From positions 50,505,494 to 50,569,493 of the forward strand of contig OX393577.1 in assembly GCA_947652605.1 (NCBI GenBank): DNA of 64,000 bases, in the 5' to 3' direction. The notes under the pieces were generated by a model. That model made no database searches and was not told the DNA's origin. It saw nothing but the letters and a program-made list of their open reading frames with translations. Each line of letters starts with the position of its first letter. Within the stretch, counting starts at the first letter, position 1. This document shows, one piece after another, positions 46,896-57,105 of the stretch. This DNA is from Elmis aenea. Taxonomy: Eukaryota; Arthropoda; Insecta; Coleoptera; Elmidae. A program made the position numbers and the translations under genes.

Positions 46896-47115
46896 ACAAA
46901 ATTCTCGCTCCAGACGACCCGATTTAAATGTTGCGTGTAAGATTTTGGCACGTTTTCCTCAATATCTTTTTCGAACGATTTTTTTGGGAATACTTATATA
47001 GCCTATCTTCTTCCCATGGTCCTATAGATTGTCTGTGCCAAATTTGGTCAGGATCGGATGAATGGTATAGGAATGCATAAAGGACATACATACATACATA
47101 CATTCATTTTTATAT
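46870..47115 (+). repeat. Second copy of the repeat-unit tail
   Basis: Direct repeat of 45660-45905: TTTAAATGTTGCGT, AAGATTTTGGCACGTTTTCC, GTGCCAAATTTGGTCAGGAT and the (ACAT)n end are shared with few differences. The two tails bracket the 46040-46735 tandem repeat. Confidence 0.85.
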
Positions 47116-47118
47116 ATA

Positions 47119-47743
47119 CAGGGTGTGTAAAAATTGGCGGAAGGGCTACACGGAGCGATGTTCTTCGTAAAATTCCAAGTCGAAAATCTTAATACGAAAA
47201 TGTTGTACCATGCTTCCTATGGCCTCAGGAACCATTTAAAGAAAAAAAAAATTGGCAACATTGCATACATTGATTTGCGTTTGGACATTTTTTTATCAGC
47301 AATTTTTACTTGGGTATTTACAATTTTTGTTCGAACTGAAAGCCTTCAGTTCGTAAACATAGCTGCAAACTTTTAGGTATCGTAAAACACAAACAAGAAA
47401 TAATTACGAGAAAAACAGAGATGACAGCTAAGGACAATGTTGCCATATGTATTACTGTCGTTAAAATCAGTGATTTACATATTTTCAACACCAATTTTTG
47501 AAAGGAAGAACACAATATCTAGGAAAAAATACTATTCGAAATCTATTTTTATTCCAAATTGCAACTTTTTCATTTGCAAGTATTAAATAATAACGCCTAT
47601 TAAAGGACTAAATGTCAAAGCTTTGAGGACCTCTTGCAGACACAGCAAGCGTGGTACAACATTTTCGTATTAAGATTTTCGACTTGGAATTTTACGAAGA
47701 ACATCGCTCCGTGTAGCCCTTCCGCCAATTTTTACACACCCTG
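47119..47743. mobile_element. TA-flanked foldback, CAGGGTGTG ends
   Basis: CAGGGTGTGTAAAAATTGGC at the left is mirrored by GCCAATTTTTACACACCCTG at the right, with TA at 47117-47118 and 47744-47745. The arms stay nearly complementary for about 100 bases (to TGTTGTACCA near 47200). The 80-codon frame 47134-47376 lies partly in the arm and matches no family. Confidence 0.88.
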
Positions 47744-47745
47744 TA

Positions 47746-48414
47746 TAGATTTGTGAAATTGTTCTAAACTAACAAAAGGAGTTTATGGTAAAACCATTTA
47801 AAATTTGAAAATTGATATTCATCAATAATTTCTTTGACATAAAGTAATTTTCAGTAATTTAAATTATCCGGATGATCTTATAAACTTTAATTTACTGTTA
47901 AAATGTGTCTAAGTACCTACTAATTAAATTTCATTTATAATTGTATTAAATTTATAATATTCATAGTTTTCAATTTTAAAATCCAGAATTAAATAACGGC
48001 AATTTAAATTTGTGTCGTCATTATCCAATTTACTACAAAACTCGCCCTATTTATTAATGCTAAAATGTATTGTAGCGACGGATCAAGAAAATTACTCGCG
48101 ACTCACTTAAATAGCATAACATAATTAATCAAATAAGAATTAAACTTTCAGTTCGGAATTAAAAGAAGTTTAAGCTCAGAGAAAATCTTTTGAAATTATC
48201 TAATTATGGAGAAGCTTTTATAACATAAAAAGGATTTTCTTTGCAAAATATAATTTGCGAGATCAAGCAGACAACGTAAGAACTTTTATATTTGGTTAAA
48301 TAGGTTTTTATTATTTTTTAACGTAAATATTGAGAGAACAGTCACAAAACTGGATGTTAAAAAAAGTACATTAGCTAATTACAAAACTGCATTAATATAA
48401 CTCCGCCTGCAGCA
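47746..48414. other. Unassigned AT-rich DNA
   Basis: No gene or repeat recognised. Confidence 0.5.
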
Positions 48415-48568
48415 TCGCTAAGTCATGATACAATAATTCCTAGGTAAGATATTGCGCAGCTACCCGGGCACCGCTGACGTCACTCCGAGAGTTAAACGCA
48501 CGTTTTAGTTAAGCGTGGTAGTTGTTTATAGTGTTCTGAGGTGTTTATACACATTTTCGAGTGAAAAA

Positions 48569-48694
48569 ATGCGTTGTGCCATATTTAATTGCAATTCTGA
48601 CAACCAGTCAAAACATTTGTCGGGCAAAAAAAATTACAAATTTCATGTTATTTTTGTTATTCGTGAAGAAATGCCTAAAATAAATTGGTTGTAA
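48569..48694 (+). pseudogene. THAP-like zinc-finger N-terminus
   Basis: A 41-codon frame starts MRCAIFNCNSDNQS and ends with KINWL before TAA. A Cys pair near the N-terminus (C3 and C8), a later YKFH and then a Trp match the THAP pattern C-x2-4-C...H...W. THAP is the site-specific DNA-binding domain at the start of P-element transposases. Its position just inside the left end with the right orientation supports the P-like call. The second zinc-binding half is not found, though GTAAAA directly after the Leu codon could be a splice donor. Probably truncated; a full THAP domain is about 80-90 residues. Confidence 0.55.
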
Positions 48695-49015
48695 AATAAA
48701 TTTTGTAATACTTCAAAGTTCACATTTGTATTGTTTATTGTATAAGTATTTTGATTTGGATAGTCTAGTAAATAAAAAAAGCTGTACCATAACAATTAAA
48801 CGAGAAGCTGTTTTTCTTTAAATGAATAAATTTTCGTTTGTTGTTGATTTAATGTTTTACTTTTACTTTAGCTAAAAGTTGTGTTAAATGACATAACTGA
48901 ATTGTTTTTTGTTTCATGGCACTCTTCAGCTTCGTAGGAACTTTTTGATGAGTTTTATTTGTTTTGAGCCTAAATATCAAAATAGATACATATATTAAAC
49001 CTTGTATTAATGAAA

Positions 49016-49386
49016 AGAGGGGAAAAAAAGGTTTTTATGAGATCATAGCCAACTATGGTTTCCATTTAAAAAAATGAAAGTTTGTAATTTATCTAAGAAT
49101 TTAAACAATATTGAACTCATTTTATAGTGCGTAAAAAATTCTACAACTTTTTCTCCAAAAATATTTTTGTAGCATTAAGTAAAACCGAGTTATTAATGAT
49201 TTAAAAAAATGCTCATTTTGATTTTTGTTTATTATCTAGCGTGCCATGGAAATTTTTAAAAACATTAAAGCATCATTGAATAGGTCTCTGAAAATGGGAC
49301 AATAAATTTGTCTAATTTAAACTTCTTTTTGGCTCCTACCGTTTACGAGATACCAATAGTGGCCCTTCGATGTGGACCACCCTGTA
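49016..49386 (+). mobile_element. Half element inside the P-like insertion
   Basis: Contains ATAGCCAACTATGGTTTCC with CATTTAAAAAAATG, the core shared with 26935, 41620, 42120 and 56535, and ends GTGGACCACCCTG followed by TA. Only the right terminus is present. Confidence 0.55.
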
Positions 49387-50004
49387 TATGTGTATTATTA
49401 TTATAGTGACATGTTCTATGCCTTTTTGTATATTTAGAGCAAATAAAGACTATTATTTATTTTAAAAACTTTTACATGTGTTGTAGCAATTTCAAAAAAG
49501 AGGATCTATTTAAAAATTAAATTTGATGTGTAATTGGGTACTGCCACAGTGGTGGAGTTAAATGTGAAGCTCATTTACTTTTAAGCCGCTATTTCGGAAC
49601 AATTTATTGGTAAAAACTTTGTTGCTACTTAGATAAATAAATAGAAACCAGCAAATATGTAAACAACATGGAAATTACGCATAAAACCCTGGCCTAGTGT
49701 AGTTCAGAAAGCTTACAACCTACACATTGCATTTTCGTTGGATATTTAAAATTTCAAGTGTTAAATACAAATTTTAACGTTAAAATGTTATTAGTATATT
49801 ATTAGGTAACATTTACAATGTAAATTTGACGTATTTTTACTCCTGTTGGTTAAAAAAACAGACTTAAATTGTACAATACAAAGGTAATTCTGCACTTATA
49901 CATGCGTTTTACTCTCTGCGTGACGTCACTGCGCGAACTGGTCTCGTTTACGTTCGTCAAGTATCATACCTTGTAGTTATTGTATCATGTCGCTAAGTTG
50001 ACTG

Positions 50005-50176
50005 AGTAGCTCGTTCTGATGGTGCTGTTGCCGGTTAAAGCCCGGGCAGAAGAGAGTTCCCAGTTAAGCCTAGTTACCTAGCGGCGGTAAAAACATCATT
50101 GAGTTCATAGAAACTTAAGTAAGCCTCGAAATAGGATCGACTCATTGACAACAGCGGTAAACAGTACTAATGATTA
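50005..50176. other. Possible LINE 5' leader
   Basis: GC-richer DNA directly before the endonuclease-like segment. It may be the leader of the LINE relic. No ORF. Confidence 0.3.
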
Positions 50177-50709
50177 AAGGATAGCAATATGGAACCTTGC
50201 ATCATGGACAAACAGATTGTATGGTGATAGAAAAAAACAGAACTAATACATGTGCGCTACGCAGATAAGAAAGGAAAACAGTCCTTTATGATAGCAAAAT
50301 ATAATGCCGAAAAGAAGCACATGTGAGCCTACTATTCGAAAAAAAAAAACTTAACGACAGTATTACCAATGTCGAATACGTAAACCATAAAACATTATCA
50401 GTGATGGTGCACTGTACAATGGGCACACTACACATTATAGCTGTATACGCACTGATTTGTAGCTGATCAAAACAAAAAAAAGGGGAGCGTTCTTCATCAA
50501 TCTTTAGGACGTTGCAGATAGAGTACCTACCACTTAAAGACAAAATAATGACCATGGTTGATAGAAAAGGAACCGAAATTCGAAATTAAAAGTCATAATA
50601 GAACGAGTGATGTAGTTTAAATATATGGGCTGAGAAAATCACAAGCCACCGCAGTCAAAATAAAGAAGTCTAAAAATAATTCATTAAAGCGACACAAATA
50701 GCAGACTGC
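50177..50709 (+). pseudogene. LINE endonuclease relic, 5' part
   Basis: RIAIWNLASWTNRLYGDRKK, then after several stops LSVMVHCTMGTLHIIAVYA, follow the order of an APE-type endonuclease of non-LTR retrotransposons: a start near IATWN and a conserved IAVYAP strand. FFINL and DVADRVPTT segments further on fit the region before the GDFN motif, which is itself lost. Many stops and frame changes. A piggyBac element at 50714 interrupts it. The family (CR1, RTE or Jockey) cannot be told. Confidence 0.65.
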
Positions 50710-50713
50710 TTAA

Positions 50714-52413
50714 CACTAGAACCGCCGCAGCGGTCAATTTGACCGTTCGCGTTCTTTAAATTGAGCTGGTTCGGTTATTCTTTTAAGTACAACTATGCGC
50801 TTTCATGAATTTTCCTAACTTCTTTTTATCTTATAATACACCAAGTTTCAAAATTTAAAAAAAAATTATTTCTATGAAAATTCAAATTCTATACCTTAAA
50901 CCGCCAAATACGGTCAATTTGACCGTTGTTAAAAATGTTTACATTTCACACAATCTTTCATTGTTTTAGTGTTTTAGTAAATTTTGTTATGGTTATCAAT
51001 AGTTACTTTTTTTATATTTCATGATTTTGCAAGTTATATATCTGCAAGTTTGACTTTTTTAGCGGTATATTGTTATACATAATGCATATATTGATCTGCT
51101 ATGTGTATATAGTATACAGAGCCACAATTTTTGTTGTGCTAGTGCTAGTGCATTGACAAAATGTGTTCATCTCATGGCCTCACAGGAGGCAGCGCTAAAA
51201 TATTTAGAAGAATTAGAAAAGTTACCAGAAAATGAATCTGGAGGAGAAAGTGAAGAAGATGATGATACACTTGTAAATGGTAAAAACGATGAATTAATTA
51301 CTAAAAATCTTAGTAGGGAATCTAGCAGCAGTAAAATTAATGTAATTACTAATCCAAATACATCAAATGTACCAGAAGACAACGTTACCCAACATCGTAT
51401 GCAAAAAAACGTTGTCACTCTACTAGTCGGAAGTAATCAAACTTCAAAAACTGGACGTTTGGGAGGTTATGGCACCGAACAGCCCTTTTTCTGGACATGC
51501 ACTTACGATAAATATAATTCGTGATAACCCTGGACCAACTCTTTATGCAAATAAGTTGGCTGAAAATGACAATAGTTAGCACCATCAAACGGACACGAAA
51601 AAAATTACAATATCTTTGCAAAAACAATAAAATGCAATTATTATATTCTACTAAAATAATGAAACTGGAATATAGTACACTTAAAATATATCAAGCAAAC
51701 GATTTTGAGTACCCTCCATACAACTATAACAGTAAATCAAGAAAAGAAGAAAAAACCTGAAACAAATATATTTTACAATGAGACAAAGTGTAGCGTTGAT
51801 ATTTTAGGTCAAATGGCAAAAAATATCCCATAAATGCAGATTCACGAAGATGGCCTGTTCACAATTTCCACAATATCTTAGACCTAGCATTAATTAATGC
51901 ATGGGTTATTTATAAGAAAGTGACAGGTCAAAATACGACAAGAAGAGATATTATATCACATATAGCTGAAGAACTTGGAAGAGAATATAGAGATTTGCAA
52001 AAAAAAGTGCTACTCCAAGATGCCAGTAAAGGCCAACCCAAAGCTTTCAAAAGACACCAGTGCCAAATTAAACAATATAACTCAAACAAAACTGCATATG
52101 TTTATGATTTGTCTAAAAAAAATATGTCTGCGGAAGAAAATGTGCTGGAAGTGTAAAAACAACTGTAACTTGTTTAAATTGTGCTAATTAAAATTTATCC
52201 TAAAATTTTTTTTTGTTAAAATATTTATTTTTAAGTACTTACACTTGGCGAAATATTATTATACTATTTAATTATACTATTTAATTATGCTTTATTTGTG
52301 TTATTAAACGTTATAAAATTTTACAAACAGTAAGAAGGCTTAATTTAAACACAGCGGTCAAAATGACCGGTAACGGCGGTTGAAGGTAGTAACATTTTCT
52401 GGCGGTTCTAGTG
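50714..52413 (+). mobile_element. piggyBac-family element, defective
   Basis: CACTAGAACCGCC and GGCGGTTCTAGTG are perfect 13-base inverted ends flanked by TTAA (50710-50713 and 52414-52417). Subterminal palindromes CGGTCAATTTGACCG (about 50736 and 50913) and GCGGTCAAAATGACCGG (about 52356) recur near the ends. It is 1.7 kb with a broken transposase. It differs in ends and protein from the 8.2-kb copy, so it is a separate family. Confidence 0.95.
51174..52190 (+). pseudogene. piggyBac transposase pseudogene
   Basis: From ATG 51174 a 116-codon frame begins MASQEAALKYLEELEKLPEN, with an acidic stretch (GGESEEDDD), typical of the N-terminus of PGBD proteins. It frameshifts near 51500 and continues as RDNPGPTLYANKLAENDN. 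The catalytic middle is largely deleted. The C-terminal part reappears in shifted frames near 51763: NETKCSVDILGQMAK, RRWPVHNFHN and LALINAWVIYKKVTG, equivalent to the conserved GVD...RRWP...N..LY region. Near 52130 a third frame has CGRKC and TCLNC pairs, a remnant of the cysteine-rich end. At least three frame changes; non-functional. Confidence 0.88.
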
Positions 52414-52417
52414 TTAA

Positions 52418-52890
52418 GAGACCATATGGCAAAACAAATAACTGAGAACAAAAGACCAAATAAAAATACGGAAAACCGATGGTACAACCACCCATTCTCG
52501 CCTAAGTTGCCGAAACTAGAACGGACACTAAAAATACTGAACAGATAAAACGAACAAAAGAAATTAAAGTTTTAAGAACAATAGCAAATTAATGTAAACA
52601 AACGATATCGTCAGACAAATAACTCAATGAGGTAAAAATGTAACATCCAAGTCGTCATAAAATGGTCAAATGAACAAGCAAAACAATGATTAGAACACGT
52701 GGAGCGAATGGAGGTAAAAAGACTAAAAAAGATTTTTGTAAAACGACGACCAGGAGAATCTACACAAATCGTGGACGACCACCAAAAAGACGGGCGTAGA
52801 GCTGGTTTCCTTAACTCAGAGTGATAGACGCTTCGACAAACAAAGGGACCCCTGATCGAAGAAGAAAATTTAAGCGCTAATATTTGTAAA
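52418..52890 (+). pseudogene. LINE relic, 3' part
   Basis: EHVERMEVKRLKKIFVKRRP near 52693 and, in another frame, NRGRPPKRR resemble the C-terminal region of many LINE reverse transcriptases (GHVERM...GRP.KRW). It lies in the same orientation as the endonuclease relic on the other side of the piggyBac. The reverse-transcriptase core is missing, so the copy was internally deleted before or after the piggyBac insertion. Confidence 0.65.
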
Positions 52891-53914
52891 CAAAAAAAAG
52901 TTAAAACCTTTTCATGTGAAAAAGTTTAGTATTTATAGTTGCCTAACCCTGTCGCTACGACAGTCCTATTCGCCAAACGAGTCGCTCTCTCCGCTAGAAC
53001 ACGCCACTGAACGAAACGCCGTCTCCGCTAAAACATCCCCACTGAACAATACGACGCGCCGGTGTGCTCACTCTCTCATGGTGGCCGAAATCTGTTTTTA
53101 ACTAGGTAATAGTTAAACAGAGAGCGCACTAATCGTTTTTTTGTCATGAACTGGATTGCAAACGAAATATCGTAAGGGTTATTGTTTACGATAAGTATAT
53201 ACCTAATAGAGTTAGCAGTACAGTCTAAAAATTCCGCCATGTTATGTAAATCCCACAGTTACCGTATTTATTTTCCGTCTTAAGTAGTACATTTGTCGAT
53301 GTACAGTAGTTTTCAGCACTGAAAACAACTACTTCACGAAAGTAAAGTGATATATTGTAGTGTACAATTCCTGTTTTCTTAGAATGTTCGAATTAGTTAG
53401 GACAAAAATAGTAATAAATAATAGTAAAATTAAGTTGTCTTGATGGATGCGCAACGCCGCAATTACTTACGCCCAGATGGTCAAACATGTCCTTCTTTGG
53501 AATTTTACTAATTTGTGTAAAACAATCCATGATCGTTATTAATTCAGTGACTTATAATAAAAAAAACTTTGCTATATTTGCTTCAAAAACCATTCGTTTT
53601 ACATGAACAAAATGCTTTGTGTTTAATTTATGGTTTGCATTTTATCCCTAGGTGTGGGAATGCTAGTTTTGGAACATTTTAAATAAATGTTTAGCTGATG
53701 CTATGTATTGTGAAAATATATCAAAATTGCAGGTGCAGGATGATAAATGTACGGAGTTTTGCGGAGGACAACTATAGTCGCTCGTCGTAGCGAAAGAATT
53801 AATTAAACAAATTTGCTAACAAATCGAAGGGCTGAAAATACTTAAGAAATCATTTCCGAGGTACTGTGACATACATATAAGAGTTTAAGAGTAAAGCACA
53901 TTTTATTTTTAACT
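52891..53914. other. Unassigned DNA
   Basis: A GC-richer patch at 52940-53095 contains CCCTGTCGCTACGACAGTC, partly matched inverted by GTCGCTCGTCGTAGCGA near 53776; this may be a decayed element of about 850 bases, but the match is short. The 61-codon frame at 52916-53101 is not recognised. Confidence 0.35.
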
Positions 53915-53922
53915 GTTGGGAG

Positions 53923-54369
53923 CAGGGCCGTCGCTAGGATTTTGAGGCCCTGGGCACAAATATGGAGTGGGGCCCCTAATAAATTAAAAAGCGGAAAAAT
54001 AAATATTTTTTTATTTTTAATACAAGAAAGGAACATAACATTTATTCATAAATCATAATAATTAACATAAAAAGCATTGATAATACAAAAGAAAACCAAA
54101 ATTAACAAAACTGTATTTTCCTTGCCTTAATTTCAGCAAATTTATCAATCATCTCACTTAAATTTAAGTCTTCGCATAATTTACTTTCAATGGAAAGCAA
54201 CGTTAGGTTGGATAGTCTCTCTTGTACCATTGTGGATCTTAAATATATATATATAAGATATATATATATATATTGTGTTATTTATGATTTAAATAAGGTA
54301 GCCTGGAGGCCCCTCTCAGCCTGGGGCCCCGGGCATTCGCCCGGCTGCCCGACCCTAGCGACGGCCCTG
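53923..54369. mobile_element. hAT-like MITE, CAGGGCCGTCGCTAGG type
   Basis: CAGGGCCGTCGCTAGG at the left and CCCTAGCGACGGCCCTG at the right are inverted. The flanks GTTGGGAG (53915-53922) and GTTAGGAG (54370-54377) match at seven of eight positions. GGCCCTGGGCA and GGGGCCCCGGGC blocks lie near the ends. It contains an (AT)n run at about 54243-54275. No transposase in 447 bases. Confidence 0.9.
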
Positions 54370-54377
54370 GTTAGGAG

Positions 54378-55725
54378 TAGGTACTTAATACTGCAATTCC
54401 AAGTATTTTAATTAAGGCTTGTAATTACTTCATTTGTGGGCATTCACACATACCATGCAAAGTAAGCGAATGAGAAATATATTACATAACCACAGCTACT
54501 ACATCACGTTTATTAACACACAGTTTTATTGTAAGCTAGCGTTGGTGTACTTTGTAAATTTAAAATTTATGATCTCATACCTCCTAACCCCAATGTTTTT
54601 TTAAGACGAGCACATATCTTTATCTCAGATCATTTGTTCGATGCAAAGGGTTTAAAACTTTAAGATACATGTTTTAAAATAAGAATAGAACAATACAGGT
54701 AATAATATTTTTGCACATATTGAATGAATGAAAACGTTTCTAAAAGAATAATTACATTAAAGAACATTACTGTAACTATTCACGAATATTGAACAATTTA
54801 ACGATTTGGTCAATATGATCGTGTGTAGAATTTCAAATTATTGACACAAAACGTGTAGATAATACTGCAGTACGTTATAAGCACGTCCAACCAGCGCTGA
54901 ATTCGCTATTTCGAAACATCAGGCCATCACAATATAGTCCAACTAGTTGCAATAAATTTATTTATACAAGTATATTGTATTCCAGTGCTTGGTTTGCATA
55001 CACCGAATGTCATTGTTTACTTTCAATAACATACGACGTCTGATATACACATAACATATTTCGACTCTCCATAATTTCATCAGTTATTATTCTTTTCGAA
55101 ACAATAATTTATCGAACACGATCGTTTGATACACATATTTATTTATAGAACACTCAATATGTATTAATGCCATCTGAAAATACCGTGTAAAACCAGTATG
55201 CGCGCATATTATACCTATAAATTCATGATACAGTGGTTTTGCAGCGTTAGTATCGGAAAGCTGAATTGATTGATAATTAAACTGCATTTCGAACCAAAAT
55301 TGCCAGACAATACAATTAACGCTAAATTGCATTTCGCAACAGGATTACATTTATCCATCATTGATAATAAGGCAAATGGAAAGCTAATCATATTTACAAT
55401 ATTATAATTAAAGTCAGTATAATTTCTCCAAATTAATTTCGGTTTTTGACAGACCGTTGTAAATTGTATTGTTGTAAAAAATTATGTGCGAAACTTTTTT
55501 GAAACGGCTGCAGATTCTCACTATTGCTTTTTTTTAAGCTTTAAAGTTTAAAGTTAACAAAGCTGCTAAATTTTATGCTAATCAGTTATAAACATATACA
55601 ACTGATTTTATTAAACATAAACAAATTAAAAAAATTTATACTGGAACATTTTTCATTTATCAAAATAATAAAATCCTGCGAAAACATTATCATGACCATT
55701 TTTATACTACTTTTCTACTTTCAAT
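54378..55725. other. Unassigned AT-rich DNA
   Basis: No gene or repeat recognised. Confidence 0.5.
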
Positions 55726-55727
55726 TT

Positions 55728-55804
55728 GGGTAGTTCACACGGTGACATTTAAAGTCGCGACTTTTTTGATATCGCGACTTTAAATGTCACCGTGTGAACT
55801 GCCC
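55728..55804. repeat. Compact near-perfect hairpin
   Basis: TAGTTCACACGGTGACATTT and AAAGTCGCGA pair with TCGCGACTTTAAATGTCACC and GTGTGAACT. The arms are about 30 bases with a loop of roughly 10, and GGG and CCC extend the stem outward. Possibly a minimal MITE made only of its two ends. Confidence 0.9.
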
Positions 55805-55879
55805 ATTAGACATTCTTAATTTTGATAAACATCATAATTGATTTTCACATTTACATTTTACATTTTTTTACACCTTATA

Positions 55880-57103
55880 CAGTGTGTTCAGAATTCGAGG
55901 CTCACCATGGGTAACTTTTAAACCGTACTAGATACAAGGTCGGTCAAATGAAACAAAAGTTACCTACTTCATAGAGCAATACAGCGATGCTTTTGTTTTT
56001 GAATGATTGAAAATATTACTATATTAATAGTCTTTCCAAATGGAGAAGGTGTTATTTATACATAAACAACTCTGTTATCTAAGACTGCACATAGTATAAG
56101 CAAAAACAATGACGCTTTTAAAAAATCACTGTAGAAAATAAATTAGTGTTGGAAGAGATAACACTTCAAACTTATTTTTTTGTGAAAATATTCAAGGTTT
56201 ATATTTTTTTTGCAAATGTTTATTTAGACATTTAAAATTGCGTACTAGATTTATGACATAAAAATGATTGTATTGATTGTATGATAGGAGTATAATTTAA
56301 GTGTTGTGTTGTAAATAAAATAATTCATTGATACCTTGACTTTTTGCTTTGTTTAGGCGTTCTTTTGTTTCTTATCAGCTAATAGGTGAAACCCGACGTA
56401 TTAATTCATGGCTTGCTTAATTTTTTGCATCAAAATCGTTTTTTAATGTTAGAGCCGTCAAATTTCAAAATAAATGTATCATACGGCACATCATTGAAAA
56501 GAGAAAAAAATAAGCTCTCGAATGACACTAAAATCAACTATGGTTTGCATTTAAAAAAATGCAAGTTTATGCTGTATCTCGTAAAGTATGCAATATTAAA
56601 AAAATTAATTGCCGCCATTTTATAGCGATCAAAAATATCTACCACTTTTGTTAAAAACTTTTTTTGCTATATCTCATAGCAACTGAGATAAATTCATGTA
56701 AAGATATAACACATTTTTGGTTTTACACCAATATCAAATTAGCCTAGATTATTTTTTTTTAAACAAAAGCATCGCTGTATTGCTCTATGAAGTAGGTAAC
56801 TTTTGTCCCATTTGACGGACCTTGTATCTATTACGGTTTAAAAGTTACCCATGGTGAGCAGGGCCGGCCCTAGGGAGGGGGGGCAGGCTGTGCACCGCAC
56901 ACGGCCCCGCGGATAGACCGGCCCCGCGCTAGCCGTCTAGGGTGTTTTTTTTTTAGATCACCAGCCTTTTTTCAGTTTTTTAGTAAGATTTTACTTTAAC
57001 TCGGCTCTTTATCGAAATATCCGGCCTCGCATTTGTTTTCGCACACGGCCCGGCAAACCCTAGAACCGGTTCTGATGGTGAGCCTCGAATTCTGGACACA
57101 CTG
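55880..57103. mobile_element. TA-flanked foldback, CAGTGTGTTC ends
   Basis: CAGTGTGTTCAGAATTCGAG at the left is mirrored by CTCGAATTCTGGACACACTG at the right, with TA at 55878-55879 and 57104-57105. Pairing continues through ACAAAAGTTACCTACTTCAT and AGCAATACAGCGATGC. The interior holds the CAACTATGGTTTGC core near 56535. A hAT-like MITE interrupts the right arm at 56859-57074. Confidence 0.88.
56859..57074. mobile_element. hAT-like MITE nested in the foldback
   Basis: CAGGGCCGGCCCTAGGG at the left and CCTAGAACCGGTTCTG at the right, flanked by the exact 8-bp duplication ATGGTGAG (56851-56858 and 57075-57082). GC-rich, 216 bases. Removing it restores the arm pairing of the foldback. Confidence 0.93.
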
Positions 57104-57105
57104 TA

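Larger units (their letters stand above)
48424..49989 (+). mobile_element. P-element-like transposon, defective
   Basis: The ends CATGATACAATAATTCC and (inverted) CATGATACAATAACTAC start with the same CATGAT and an AATAA block as the Drosophila P-element terminus. They are flanked by TCGCTAAGT (48415-48423 and 49990-49998), an exact duplication of nine bases; eight is the P-element norm, and one base may be terminal. A subterminal inverted pair contains CTGACGTCACTCCGAGAG (about 48474) and CTCTGCGTGACGTCACTG (about 49915). A THAP-like coding start lies at 48569. Most of the transposase is missing. A half element of the CAGGGTGG family lies at 49016-49386. Confidence 0.75.

Noticed and set aside
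52943..53800. Inverted pair CTGTCGCTACGACAGTC and GTCGTAGCGA as an element
   Set aside because: Only about ten bases match, and no target duplication or internal pairing supports it.
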